Source of the DNA: CAG-1138 sp964495385
GTDB lineage: Bacteria > Bacillota > Clostridia > Christensenellales > CAG-917
Length of the DNA stretch: 64,000 bases
Assembly: GCA_964495385.1 (NCBI GenBank)
Contig: CAZBVO010000008.1
Location: 1 to 64,000, forward strand
Reading direction: 5' to 3'
The notes beneath the pieces were generated by a model that saw only the letters and a list, made by a program, of their open reading frames with translations, searched no databases and had not been told where the DNA came from. Made by a program: the position numbers and the translations under genes. This document shows positions 1 through 8,111 of this stretch, piece after piece. Numbering within the stretch: the stretch's first letter is position 1; the number at the start of each line of letters is the position of its first letter.

Positions 1-70
1 GATTCTTCACGGGGCGAACCCCTATTGCACGTTTCAGAATGACAAAACCGCTTTTCGGGCGGCCTTACTC
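1..70. repeat. Imperfect palindromic intergenic element, partial
   Basis: The window opens inside a non-coding stretch with complementary arms: ATTCT at about 3-7 and AGAAT at about 36-40, with GGGGCGAACCCC forming a smaller hairpin between them. This resembles the short palindromic 'gattcttc...cagaatgac' elements common between genes in gut Clostridia. That resemblance is from memory; only one partial copy is visible here. Confidence 0.35.
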
Positions 71-100
71 AAAAAACGCCCCGAAGGGCGTTTTTGTTTT
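71..100 (-). terminator. Intrinsic terminator after pilB
   Basis: A hairpin of ACGCCC and GGGCGT around a CGAA loop is flanked by A-runs and T-runs, so it can work in either direction. It lies directly after the pilB stop codon and probably ends the pilus operon. Confidence 0.8.
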
Positions 101-103
101 TGC

Positions 104-1792
104 TTAGATGCTGAAAATAAGACGATAGAACTCGGACATGCTGGTGACGCCTTCGGCGATGTACTCGGCGCAGCTGTCGGCGAGGAAGGTGAAGCCTTTT
201 TTGTGGGCGTAGTCCCTAAGTTCCTCAGTGGTGGCGTTTTTGGTGACCATCTGACGGATTTCAGGGGTAAGTTCGACCAATTCGTAAATAGCGGTACGGC
301 CTTTAAAGCCGGTGTTGCCGCAACGAGGGCAACCCTTTGCATCGTAGACGTATTTGATGTCGTCGCGCGGAAGTGCGGCGGCTTCGGACGGGGTGATTTC
401 CCTTCTGACCTTGCAATCAGGGCACAGTTTGCGCACAAGCCTTTGGGCGATAACGCAGTTTACCGCAGAAGCAACAAGGTAGTTAGGAATGCCGATATCG
501 ATAAGACGGACGATGGAAGCAACGCTGTCGTTGGTGTGCAACGTGGACAAAACCAAGTGGCCCGTGATTGCCGCACGAATAGCGATGGTGCCCGTTTCTT
601 CGTCACGGATTTCACCGATCATGACGATATCCGGGTCCTGACGGAGAATACTGCGGAGGCCTGCCGCGAACGTAAGGCCCGCTTTTTGGTTGGTCTGAAC
701 CTGGTTTATGCCGAAAATCTGCTTTTCGACAGGGTCTTCGACGGTGGTGATGTTAACGTTCGGCTGGTTGAGTTCGGACAAAACCGCATACAAGGTGGTG
801 GATTTACCGCTACCCGTCGGGCCCGTAACCAAAATGATGCCGTTTGGTGCGTGAATTTGTTTTTCAAATTCCTTCAAAAGTGCTGGTTTCATGCCAAGTT
901 CGTCAAGTTTGATGGACTTAGCTTCGCCGGTTGCCAAAAGACGCATGTTGACCTTTTCGCCGTAAACGGTCGGGAGCGTGCTGACACGCATATCAACTTT
1001 GACGCCGTCAACGTCATAGTCGAAACGGCCGTCCTGAGGAATACGCTTTTCGGCGATGTTGATGCCCGACAAAATCTTTACACGGGACACGATTGCGCTG
1101 TGGCTTTCGATGCCCATACGCATAACTTCAACAAGGTCGCCGTCGATACGCATACGAACCAAAACCTGCTCGGCAAACGGCTCGATGTGAATATCGGATG
1201 CCTGACGTGCATACGCCTGCTGCACCAAGCTGTTGATAAGCTTAACGACAGGGGTGTTGTCGACGCGGCTTTCGATTTCGGACATCTTCTTTTGCGTTTC
1301 GGAAGAAACGGTTTGGATGGTCTTTTGTGCGGCGTCGTCGGAAATAAAGAAGCTGCCTGCGTTGGTATAATACTTATCGATTGCGGCTTCGATGTTCTTT
1401 TTGGTGCAAAGAACAATTTCGACATCCTTTTTGGAAACCATCTTGATGTCTTCGGTTGCGGCCATATCGTGCGGATCGGACACGGCAATGATGATTTTGT
1501 TGCCGCGGATTTCCATAGGCATGACGCCGTGCTTTTTGACAACCTGTTCAGGTATGGTTTTCAAAATTTCAGGGCGCAAAACGACTATTTCGTTCTCCAA
1601 AAACCTCAGGCCGAGAGCTTCGGCATAGCTGCGGAGAACCTGATATTCGTCAATGATGCCGCGAGACATCAAAATGTCCGCTATCTTCTCGTTAGGGTGC
1701 GTGCGCTGCCAACGAACGGCATCGTCCAACTGCGCTTGTGTTACAAAATTCTTTTGAAGCAAAATTTCGTTGATTGATTGATTTCTTGCCAT
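104..1792 (-). CDS. pilB: Type IV pilus assembly ATPase PilB
   Basis: Hexameric cytoplasmic ATPase that powers pilus extension. The N-terminal ~140 residues are the MshEN/GspE-N domain. The ATPase core has Walker A GPTGSGKST near residue 324, Walker B DPDIVMIGEIRDEE near 387, and the His-box GHLVLSTLHTND near 411. A CPDC...CPRC tetracysteine zinc module sits between residues 457 and 490. The 562 residues are normal for full-length PilB/GspE. The start has a GGGAGG ribosome site. It is the last gene of the pilus operon and ends at a strong terminator. No retraction ATPase PilT is present in the window. Confidence 0.95.
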   Translation of the reverse strand: MARNQSINEILLQKNFVTQAQLDDAVRWQRTHPNEKIADILMSRGIIDEYQVLRSYAEALGLRFLENEIVVLRPEILKTIPEQVVKKHGVMPMEIRGNKIIIAVSDPHDMAATEDIKMVSKKDVEIVLCTKKNIEAAIDKYYTNAGSFFISDDAAQKTIQTVSSETQKKMSEIESRVDNTPVVKLINSLVQQAYARQASDIHIEPFAEQVLVRMRIDGDLVEVMRMGIESHSAIVSRVKILSGINIAEKRIPQDGRFDYDVDGVKVDMRVSTLPTVYGEKVNMRLLATGEAKSIKLDELGMKPALLKEFEKQIHAPNGIILVTGPTGSGKSTTLYAVLSELNQPNVNITTVEDPVEKQIFGINQVQTNQKAGLTFAAGLRSILRQDPDIVMIGEIRDEETGTIAIRAAITGHLVLSTLHTNDSVASIVRLIDIGIPNYLVASAVNCVIAQRLVRKLCPDCKVRREITPSEAAALPRDDIKYVYDAKGCPRCGNTGFKGRTAIYELVELTPEIRQMVTKNATTEELRDYAHKKGFTFLADSCAEYIAEGVTSMSEFYRLIFSI

Positions 1793-1807
1793 CTAAGCCT
1801 CCCGATA

Positions 1808-1830
1808 GGAAACGGTCGTGCCGTTTTCCC
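1808..1830 (-). other. Inverted repeat between pilD and pilB
   Basis: GGAAAACGG and CCGTTTCC form a hairpin on the transcript about 15 bases before the pilB ribosome site. It has no T-run, so it is not a terminator. A role in mRNA processing or stability is possible but is inference. Confidence 0.4.
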
Positions 1831-1862
1831 GATTATCAAATAATAAATTTATTGCGCCGCTC

Positions 1863-2627
1863 CTACAGCCCCATGGCCGACAGATACCACGCCATAACGT
1901 CGTTGCCGAAATAACCTGCCAGCACGACGCCTATTGCTATGTACGGGCCAAAAGGCATCTCACTGCCCTTTTTGGCCTTTTTGGTTGCAAGCAACACAAC
2001 TGCTCCCGCTCCGCCGATGACAATGGCGAACAGCACCGACACCAACGTGAGTTTCCACCCCAAAAGCAAACCTATGGCAACGTAAAGCATTATGTCGCCG
2101 CCGCCAATGCCGCCCGTAACGAGAGCAAGGATCAAAAGCGGAACGCTGACCGCCGCCATGCCTATAAGTCGCTCCCACCACAACACGGGCACTTCCTGCG
2201 GCACAAAAAAGCTTGCCACGCCGCACAGCGCAACGGTTATCATAAAGGTGTAAAGGATTTCCTTTGTGTCGACGTCGACAAACGCCATAGCAATGAGCGC
2301 AGAAACCGCTACGTCCCAAATCAGCATGTTCCAGCCAAAACCGAAAACGAAGTAGTTTGCCACCCACAGCCCTGCGTTAAGCAGCTCGACTATCGGATAA
2401 CGGGGGCTGATTTTTTGTTTGCAAAAGGCGCATTTCCCGCCCAAAAACACATAACTCAAAACAGGTATATTGTGGTACCACTTGAGTTCCGTGCCGCATT
2501 TCGGGCAATACGACCTCGATTTTTCAAAGAACTTCCCCTTTGTCGGCAATCGGTAAATGACAACGTTCAAAAAGCTGCCTATAACCAATCCGAACATCGC
2601 GGACAGCACTATATATAACCAACCCAT
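1863..2627 (-). CDS. pilD: Prepilin peptidase (A24 family)
   Basis: Membrane aspartic protease that cleaves the leader of type IV prepilins and N-methylates the new N-terminus. The N-terminal domain carries the two CxxC pairs (CPKC near residue 41, CAFC near 66) of the methylase-type zinc site. The catalytic aspartates are in FVDVDTKEI and GGIGGGDIM, each next to a hydrophobic helix. About eight membrane segments fill 254 residues, the usual size. It lies in the operon between the PilO-like gene and pilB. Its substrates, the pilins, are not encoded nearby. Confidence 0.93.
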   Translation of the reverse strand: MGWLYIVLSAMFGLVIGSFLNVVIYRLPTKGKFFEKSRSYCPKCGTELKWYHNIPVLSYVFLGGKCAFCKQKISPRYPIVELLNAGLWVANYFVFGFGWNMLIWDVAVSALIAMAFVDVDTKEILYTFMITVALCGVASFFVPQEVPVLWWERLIGMAAVSVPLLILALVTGGIGGGDIMLYVAIGLLLGWKLTLVSVLFAIVIGGAGAVVLLATKKAKKGSEMPFGPYIAIGVVLAGYFGNDVMAWYLSAMGL

Positions 2628-2685
2628 AATTTATCCTATAATGTACTTATATAATATTATAATACCTAATAATGTCGCAAGCTTC

Positions 2686-3303
2686 TTACGAGCGAGTTGC
2701 GATTTCAACCCTGAGAGTCAACGAACCGGTGAGGGCAACTTCGTCGCCTTCGACTACAGATACGGTAAGGCTGAGCAAGGTGAGGCTCATCTCCGAATCG
2801 ATTGCGTCGACAAACTCTTCTAGGCGGCTCATACCGTTGTAGCAAACGTAACCGGAAACGGTGTAAGTGGCGTATTTGGTTACGCCCGTTTGCGAATCTT
2901 GGAAAACGGTGATGGATACGTTGCTTTCTTCAACGTTGCTGATGCCCAGTTCCGGCAAATAGGTGCTGCGCAAATAGTCGAGCGTGCGATAGTTTGTCGG
3001 ATAATCGGTTTCGGTCCAGAACAGGTTTTTGCCGTCGGACGCACTGCTGTCGGTAAGATAGCTGTCGCGGATTTTTTCCTGCTCGGTAATCTGTTTGTTG
3101 ATGTCGTTGATACCGCCTACGCCGGTAACCAGATTGTAGGTGCTTTCGGCTTCCTTCAAATCTTTTTCGGCAGTGGTGTAAAAATCTTTGTTAACTTCAA
3201 GCTCGCTGCTCTTCGGAGAGTAAATATACATATAGAAGCCGCCGCCCACCATGACCACTACAAGCAACATGATGAGGATTTTTTCTTTTTTACTTAAATT
3301 CAT
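2686..3303 (-). CDS. pilO: PilO-like pilus alignment protein
   Basis: A 205-residue bitopic membrane protein with a short Lys-rich cytoplasmic start, one membrane helix at about residues 9-27, a helical stretch (residues 40-75) and an alpha/beta C-terminal domain ending in alternating strands. This layout and its position after the PilN-like gene match PilO, which together with PilN and PilM forms the inner platform of the pilus machine. The primary sequence is diverged, so the name rests on architecture and context. The ribosome site is AGGAGG, 11 bases after the preceding gene. Confidence 0.7.
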   Translation of the reverse strand: MNLSKKEKILIMLLVVVMVGGGFYMYIYSPKSSELEVNKDFYTTAEKDLKEAESTYNLVTGVGGINDINKQITEQEKIRDSYLTDSSASDGKNLFWTETDYPTNYRTLDYLRSTYLPELGISNVEESNVSITVFQDSQTGVTKYATYTVSGYVCYNGMSRLEEFVDAIDSEMSLTLLSLTVSVVEGDEVALTGSLTLRVEIATRS

Positions 3304-3314
3304 ACGTTTACCTC

Positions 3315-5606
3315 CTATTCAACCGTAACGGTTTGAGTGAGACGATTGTATCCGCCTGCGCTTGCTATTTCGGATGCTTCCAAAGTGAAGGTGATGTTGA
3401 AGCCTTCAACCGACACGATGCCGACGGTGTATTTTATTCCTTCAACCGTAACGGTGTTGCCTTCGGACGTGCTTCCCGTGTATTTTGCAGCGATTTCGGA
3501 TGCTATCACTCTGCTGTCGGTGTTGCCCGATTTGATAAGTTCGGCCACGTCGTTGCCAAGTTCTTTAAGCTTGTTGATGACAGGAATCATCGAAATGTAA
3601 TCGGCAGTAAGCGTGTTGGTTGTCGATGCAAAGTATGCACTGCCCGATTTGTAGTAAGACGAATCCTTAAACGCCGTCGAGGTGATGACGTAGTTGCCGT
3701 CGACGTCGATATCGAACTTGATTTCGTACAAGCAATCGAATTTGCCGACAATAAGTTTTTCCAAACCATCTTCGGTGCAGAAAGCAAACCTGCTGTCCGC
3801 CTCGATGTAGGCTGCGAGTTCTGTTTCGATTTCCGTCTTGTCAACGATGCCCGAAGCGATGGTATCCAACATGAACTGACGGATATCGGAAAGTTCGGCA
3901 TACAAAATTTCCTTGATTTCCTTAGGGCTGAGCCTGTTGCGGATAACGGCCTTAAGCTCCTCAACGCCTTCGACGTTGCTTGCAATGGAAATTTCGCATT
4001 TTGCGACGTTGGTTGCGGCAGAATAAGTCAAGGTGTATTCACCGAAAGAACCGGTGATTACGTTTGCGTTCATTTTGTAGAAGTAACCGGAAGCAAGTTT
4101 TGCAAGGATTTCGCTTTCGACGGTGATTCCCTCTTCTGCGATATCCAAAAGTGCGTTGCGGATTTCTTCGGCTTCCAAAGTAGCAACGGTTTTGAGGGTG
4201 GTAGCGTCAATCTTATCGCCCACAACCGAAACCAATGCGTTTTCACCGTTGGCACCTGCATCCACGCTTTCGATTTTAACTCCGCCGCCCGCTTCTGCGG
4301 TTGCTACGGAATAAACTACGTTGAAGTTGGAGTAAAGCCCTTCGATTACGTTGCCGTTTATCACAAAGAAGGAATTGCGCAAATACTGTTTGATTCCCGC
4401 TTCGGTGTAAATCTTGCGAGCAACGGCTTCGTCGACCACGGATTTGATGTTTTGAGCTTCAAGCAAAACGAGTGCGGCTTTCTGCTCGGCATTGATGCGG
4501 CCGCCGATAACAACGGTTATGGCATCGCTGCCCTTTGCGCCGGTGTCGGTCGATTCGACGGTGGCTACGCTTTCGGTAAGTTCGCCCGACGGGGTGAAGC
4601 TTACTTTGTAGGAGCTGTAAGAACCTGCTATCATACCGAATTCATCGCCTGCGGTGACTATTTCGTAGCCGAGGTTTCTGAGAGCCTGCATGATTGCTGC
4701 CGGGGTTCTGACGGCGTCCGCTTTTTTGGAATCGGACAATTCTTTGATGTCTTCGCCGATTTTGACTGCTTCGGCACGGGTGTTTTCGACCTGTTGCTGA
4801 GCAAAATCGTTTACCTTGACGCTCTTTAAGCGCAAAGTAATGTCGACGGTGAGATCCTCGGTGCCTTCAGGCACGTTGAAAGGCATGTCGATATATTCAA
4901 ACCAACTTCTTCCGGACAGGCCGAGGCTGGTTGAACCGGTTGCACGGAAAGCATCGATGTAATCTTCGATGTAGCTGAATTCCGCCGCGGTGCAGTTTAC
5001 GGTTACGGTTTCGCCCGAAACGCTAAGTCCGTTTACCGTTACGTTTGCGGTGTCTGCCGCGGTGTAGATGATGCGAAGATGTTCTTTGGACAGTTCGGCA
5101 TTGGCGGAAGCGTCCTCGTTGGCCTTTTTAAGCGTTTCGATTTCGGCCAGCAAGTTTTCGAGCTGTTCTTTAAGCGCGGTGTATTTTTCGACGTCTGCGT
5201 TCTTTTTGTAGTAAGCTAGCTTGTTGGTGGAAAGGCTTGCGTTTTCGCTCGGATCGAATTCGGCCGCATTAGGGTTAGGCTCTATTTTTTTGCCGTCGGA
5301 ATTGACTTTGTAGGCATCTTCGCCGTAAATTGCGATGATTTTGTCGCGAAGTTCGTTGTTTTCGGTGTAAATGTTAAAGTACATATAGCCGAACACTACA
5401 AACAACACTATGCAGGCAACAACCATGAAAAACTCAACCGACGTGGACTGATTTTGCTTTTGTCCCAGCTTTTGGCTGACAATAAGGTTGATGTCGGTTT
5501 TAGGCTTTGTGGTTATTCTGTCAAAGAAACCCGGCCCCTTCTTTTTAGGGACCTTTTCTTTCTTCTCTTTTTCTTTAGGGGTACCGCCCGTGAGTTTAAA
5601 TTCCAT
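3315..5606 (-). CDS. Giant PilN-like protein with tandem repeats
   Basis: A 763-residue protein, about four times the size of PilN (~180). The N-terminus is basic (residues 1-37), followed by TDINLI at 37-42, like the INLLP motif with which PilN binds PilM, then one membrane helix (57-79), a coiled coil (135-175) and a ferredoxin-like domain (175-265) typical of PilN/PilO. After a linker, three repeats of about 92 residues follow, starting near 383, 478 and 571, each with a helical E(A/L)xxI start and a strand motif such as NVIxGxxxxYxxxYS. Weaker copies lie at about 301-380 and 690-763. The extension should be outside the membrane. The repeats match no family I know. Confidence 0.75.
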   Translation of the reverse strand: MEFKLTGGTPKEKEKKEKVPKKKGPGFFDRITTKPKTDINLIVSQKLGQKQNQSTSVEFFMVVACIVLFVVFGYMYFNIYTENNELRDKIIAIYGEDAYKVNSDGKKIEPNPNAAEFDPSENASLSTNKLAYYKKNADVEKYTALKEQLENLLAEIETLKKANEDASANAELSKEHLRIIYTAADTANVTVNGLSVSGETVTVNCTAAEFSYIEDYIDAFRATGSTSLGLSGRSWFEYIDMPFNVPEGTEDLTVDITLRLKSVKVNDFAQQQVENTRAEAVKIGEDIKELSDSKKADAVRTPAAIMQALRNLGYEIVTAGDEFGMIAGSYSSYKVSFTPSGELTESVATVESTDTGAKGSDAITVVIGGRINAEQKAALVLLEAQNIKSVVDEAVARKIYTEAGIKQYLRNSFFVINGNVIEGLYSNFNVVYSVATAEAGGGVKIESVDAGANGENALVSVVGDKIDATTLKTVATLEAEEIRNALLDIAEEGITVESEILAKLASGYFYKMNANVITGSFGEYTLTYSAATNVAKCEISIASNVEGVEELKAVIRNRLSPKEIKEILYAELSDIRQFMLDTIASGIVDKTEIETELAAYIEADSRFAFCTEDGLEKLIVGKFDCLYEIKFDIDVDGNYVITSTAFKDSSYYKSGSAYFASTTNTLTADYISMIPVINKLKELGNDVAELIKSGNTDSRVIASEIAAKYTGSTSEGNTVTVEGIKYTVGIVSVEGFNITFTLEASEIASAGGYNRLTQTVTVE

Positions 5607-5609
5607 ACC

Positions 5610-6518
5610 CTACCTCCTTATCAAACTGCCGATCAGGCCGCTGAAATCGTTGAATTCGTGAAGCGCCACGCCTTCCACGGTGTCCGGCTTAGGCAAAATT
5701 TGAATGTTGGTGTTCAAAAGACCTGCTATGTGGCTGATGCACGGTTCGAGCAAGAAGGTGCTTCCCGTAAGATACACCGTGTCGAAATGCACGCCTTCGT
5801 AACGGCTGAGGAAGAACCCCATTGCATCGGAAATCTGTACGGAAAAATCATTGATGAAAAATGCGGTTTCGTTTGCAAATCCTTCACTCGGCACGCTGAA
5901 AATCGACTTGGTCATGCTGAACTCGTGCTTATGCTTCAAGAACAGATAAGTCGTCGCGTAAGTGATGTGATAGTCCACCAACATAAAGTTGTCCGGCAAC
6001 ATATCTCGCATAAACCAAACAAGTTTCGAAAGCGCGTTTTGCTGGATGTCCAGCGAAGTTACGTTGATGCTGACGTCCTTGCCGCACTTTTTGATGTTGT
6101 CGATTATGGCGTTTTCGAGGTAGGTTACCATAACGCGATTTTGGTGATCTTCGTTGATATCGCGCTCGATTTCGACGTAGTCAACGGTGTTCTGCTCCGC
6201 CTGACGCGGATCGTTGAACAGTTCGGACTTGATGATAGGCGCAAGTTGCAAAGGTTTGCCCTGCGGCAAAATCATTTCACGGAAGCTGATTTTGCTGTCG
6301 TCGATGACAAAACCCGCCGAATGCGTTTTTATGTCGCCCGCGCGAATAATGTTGAGCATTGCCTCGGTAAGCTTGACGTTAAGTTTGTCGGCATCCGGTT
6401 CACTCAAAAATTCGTTTGGAAAATCGAGATCGTAAATGCGATTCACCTTGATTTTTTTTGCCGAAGCCGTCGCAGAGATGGCTTTCAGCTTGTCGCTGTT
6501 GAGATAAAAATTAATCAT
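5610..6518 (-). CDS. pilM: PilM-like actin-fold protein
   Basis: A soluble 302-residue protein between the PilC and PilN-like genes, where pilM normally sits. DDSKISFREMILPQG (about residue 72) matches the PilM segment that follows the first actin-like subdomain. The order of strands and helices fits an actin-like fold, but the phosphate loops are weak. It probably links the N-terminus of the PilN-like protein to the cytoplasmic ATPase. It is somewhat shorter than typical PilM (~350). Confidence 0.75.
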   Translation of the reverse strand: MINFYLNSDKLKAISATASAKKIKVNRIYDLDFPNEFLSEPDADKLNVKLTEAMLNIIRAGDIKTHSAGFVIDDSKISFREMILPQGKPLQLAPIIKSELFNDPRQAEQNTVDYVEIERDINEDHQNRVMVTYLENAIIDNIKKCGKDVSINVTSLDIQQNALSKLVWFMRDMLPDNFMLVDYHITYATTYLFLKHKHEFSMTKSIFSVPSEGFANETAFFINDFSVQISDAMGFFLSRYEGVHFDTVYLTGSTFLLEPCISHIAGLLNTNIQILPKPDTVEGVALHEFNDFSGLIGSLIRR

Positions 6519-6558
6519 AATCCTTTATTCCTTAATCATAAATTTCCGTTTGTTTTCA

Positions 6559-7749
6559 TCAATATGCTTCGTAGAGTGCAAACTCAGGTGCCAAAATACC
6601 GATAAGCACGACACCGATTACGCCTGCCATGATAACCGTCATTGCCGGGTTGATAAGCGAGGTCATACCCTTTATCGCTTCCGAAGCTTCGCCTTCGAAG
6701 TAAGTGGCGGTTTGGTCAAGGATGTCTTCCAACGAGCCCGATTCCTCACCGACGAATATCATCGTCATAAGCATCGGATCGAAGCCGTCGACGCTTTGCA
6801 ACGAAGCACTGATGGATTCACCTCTTCGTATAGCTTCGATACTGCTTTCCAGTTGCCGCTGAACGTATCGGTTGCCAACCATTTCGCTGCTCATGGAAAT
6901 TGCTTCCAAAAGGTGAACACCCGATGCGCTCAAAGTCGAAAGGTTGGACGCAAACCTCGAGGTGTAAATCATACGGTTCATGTTGCCGATTGCAGGAAGC
7001 TTAAGTTTCAGCTGCTCCAAGAACAAGTCGATTTTAGGACTGCGCCTTAAAATCGGAACCATGACGTAAACCAGCATGACAAATGCGATAATCAAAAAGA
7101 AGTTTTTGGTGATAAAGCTTTTTATGTCAAGCAAAAACTGCGTTATGCCCGGAACGTCTGTCCCTTCCGGAAGCACCGCAACCATCTTAGGCAAAATAAA
7201 CTGAATAAGTGCGGCGGCAACCACTATGAGGATGATGGCCAGCATCTTAGGATAGCTCAACGCCGATTTAATCTGCGACTCCTGCTTCCTTTGCTTTTCG
7301 TAATACATTGCCATTCTGTCCAAAGTCTGCTCGAGCTGACCGCTCATTTCGCCGGACTTGACCATGCTTATCAAAAGCGACGGAAAAACGTTGCCCATAG
7401 TGATCATGGTTTCGGCAAGCGAGTTACCTTTTTGAACGCCTTCGAAAATGGCCGCCAAAGCGTTTTTCATCTTCGGTTTGTCCGACCTTTCGTAAAGCAT
7501 CTCGATGGATTTCGACAGCGGCAAACCTGCGGTAAGCATGCTGGACAGCTGACGGCAGAACGTCATCAACATAACCAGATCCAACGGTTTGGATTTGGTT
7601 TTATCCTTTTTCCCCGAAACGTTGAACCAATAAACCGACAAGCCCTTGTCCGCAAGAACCTTGCTGAAGTCCTCTTCGTCGGTGGCGGCCAAACTTCCCC
7701 TTACTACTCGGCCGTCTTTGGTCAATGCTTTATAAGAATATTTTTGCAT
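6559..7749 (-). CDS. pilC: Type IV pilus platform protein PilC
   Basis: Integral inner-membrane platform protein of the T2SF/GspF family. It has two repeated helical cytoplasmic domains (about residues 40-165 and 245-365), each followed by hydrophobic helices, and a signature FCRQLSSMLTAGLPLSKSIEML in the first. A longer reading frame exists upstream, but the start MQKYSYKALTKDGR was chosen because it matches the conserved beginning of the family and has GAGAGG a few bases before it. It is the first gene of the pilus operon. Length is 396 residues, normal for the family. Confidence 0.94.
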   Translation of the reverse strand: MQKYSYKALTKDGRVVRGSLAATDEEDFSKVLADKGLSVYWFNVSGKKDKTKSKPLDLVMLMTFCRQLSSMLTAGLPLSKSIEMLYERSDKPKMKNALAAIFEGVQKGNSLAETMITMGNVFPSLLISMVKSGEMSGQLEQTLDRMAMYYEKQRKQESQIKSALSYPKMLAIILIVVAAALIQFILPKMVAVLPEGTDVPGITQFLLDIKSFITKNFFLIIAFVMLVYVMVPILRRSPKIDLFLEQLKLKLPAIGNMNRMIYTSRFASNLSTLSASGVHLLEAISMSSEMVGNRYVQRQLESSIEAIRRGESISASLQSVDGFDPMLMTMIFVGEESGSLEDILDQTATYFEGEASEAIKGMTSLINPAMTVIMAGVIGVVLIGILAPEFALYEAY

Positions 7750-7804
7750 AACACCTCTCATATGTGCGAGCGCAAGCGCACGCAATATATATTTAGTCCT
7801 TAAT

Positions 7805-7833
7805 ATTATAACATCTAAAAAACCTCTTAGCAA
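7805..7833 (-). promoter_or_regulatory. Promoter of the pilus operon
   Basis: On the minus strand TTGCTA and TATAAT are separated by 17 bases, about 55 bases before the pilC start. A GTGCGC-rich hairpin lies in the short 5' leader. Confidence 0.7.
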
Positions 7834-8020
7834 TAAATCTGCGCCAAAAATAAGCCACTTTTTTTGATTTTGGCAAATTTTTTTTGTCTAACGGAGCATT
7901 TTAGCTTGGTTTTGCGACAAAAACGTGCAATCCGTACGCCCAAAATCGGCTAATGGAAACATTTTCCTTAAAAAAATTGCCGCAAACGGCCGCTCGCCGC
8001 CCGATTTTTTTTGAAAAATC

Positions 8021-8049
8021 TTGACTTGCCGATTTTTTTAGTTTATACT
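8021..8049 (+). promoter_or_regulatory. Sigma-A promoter
   Basis: TTGACT and TATACT are separated by 17 bases, about 60 bases before the start of the downstream membrane-protein gene. Confidence 0.7.
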
Positions 8050-8111
8050 TTACTTATAATTTGCACGGCCAAATCGGCCGAATTGACAAGTTTTTACGGG
8101 AGGAAACAAAT

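Larger units (their letters stand above)
7750..8111. other. Divergent intergenic region
   Basis: AT-rich, 362 bases, between the pilus operon and a divergent membrane-protein gene. It contains the two divergent promoters listed separately and several T/A runs. I see no small open reading frame with a ribosome site and no pilin remnant. Confidence 0.6.

Noticed and set aside
203..1777. 524-residue frame antisense to pilB
   Set aside because: It is a long open shadow of pilB, caused by codon bias, with no ribosome site or recognisable domain.
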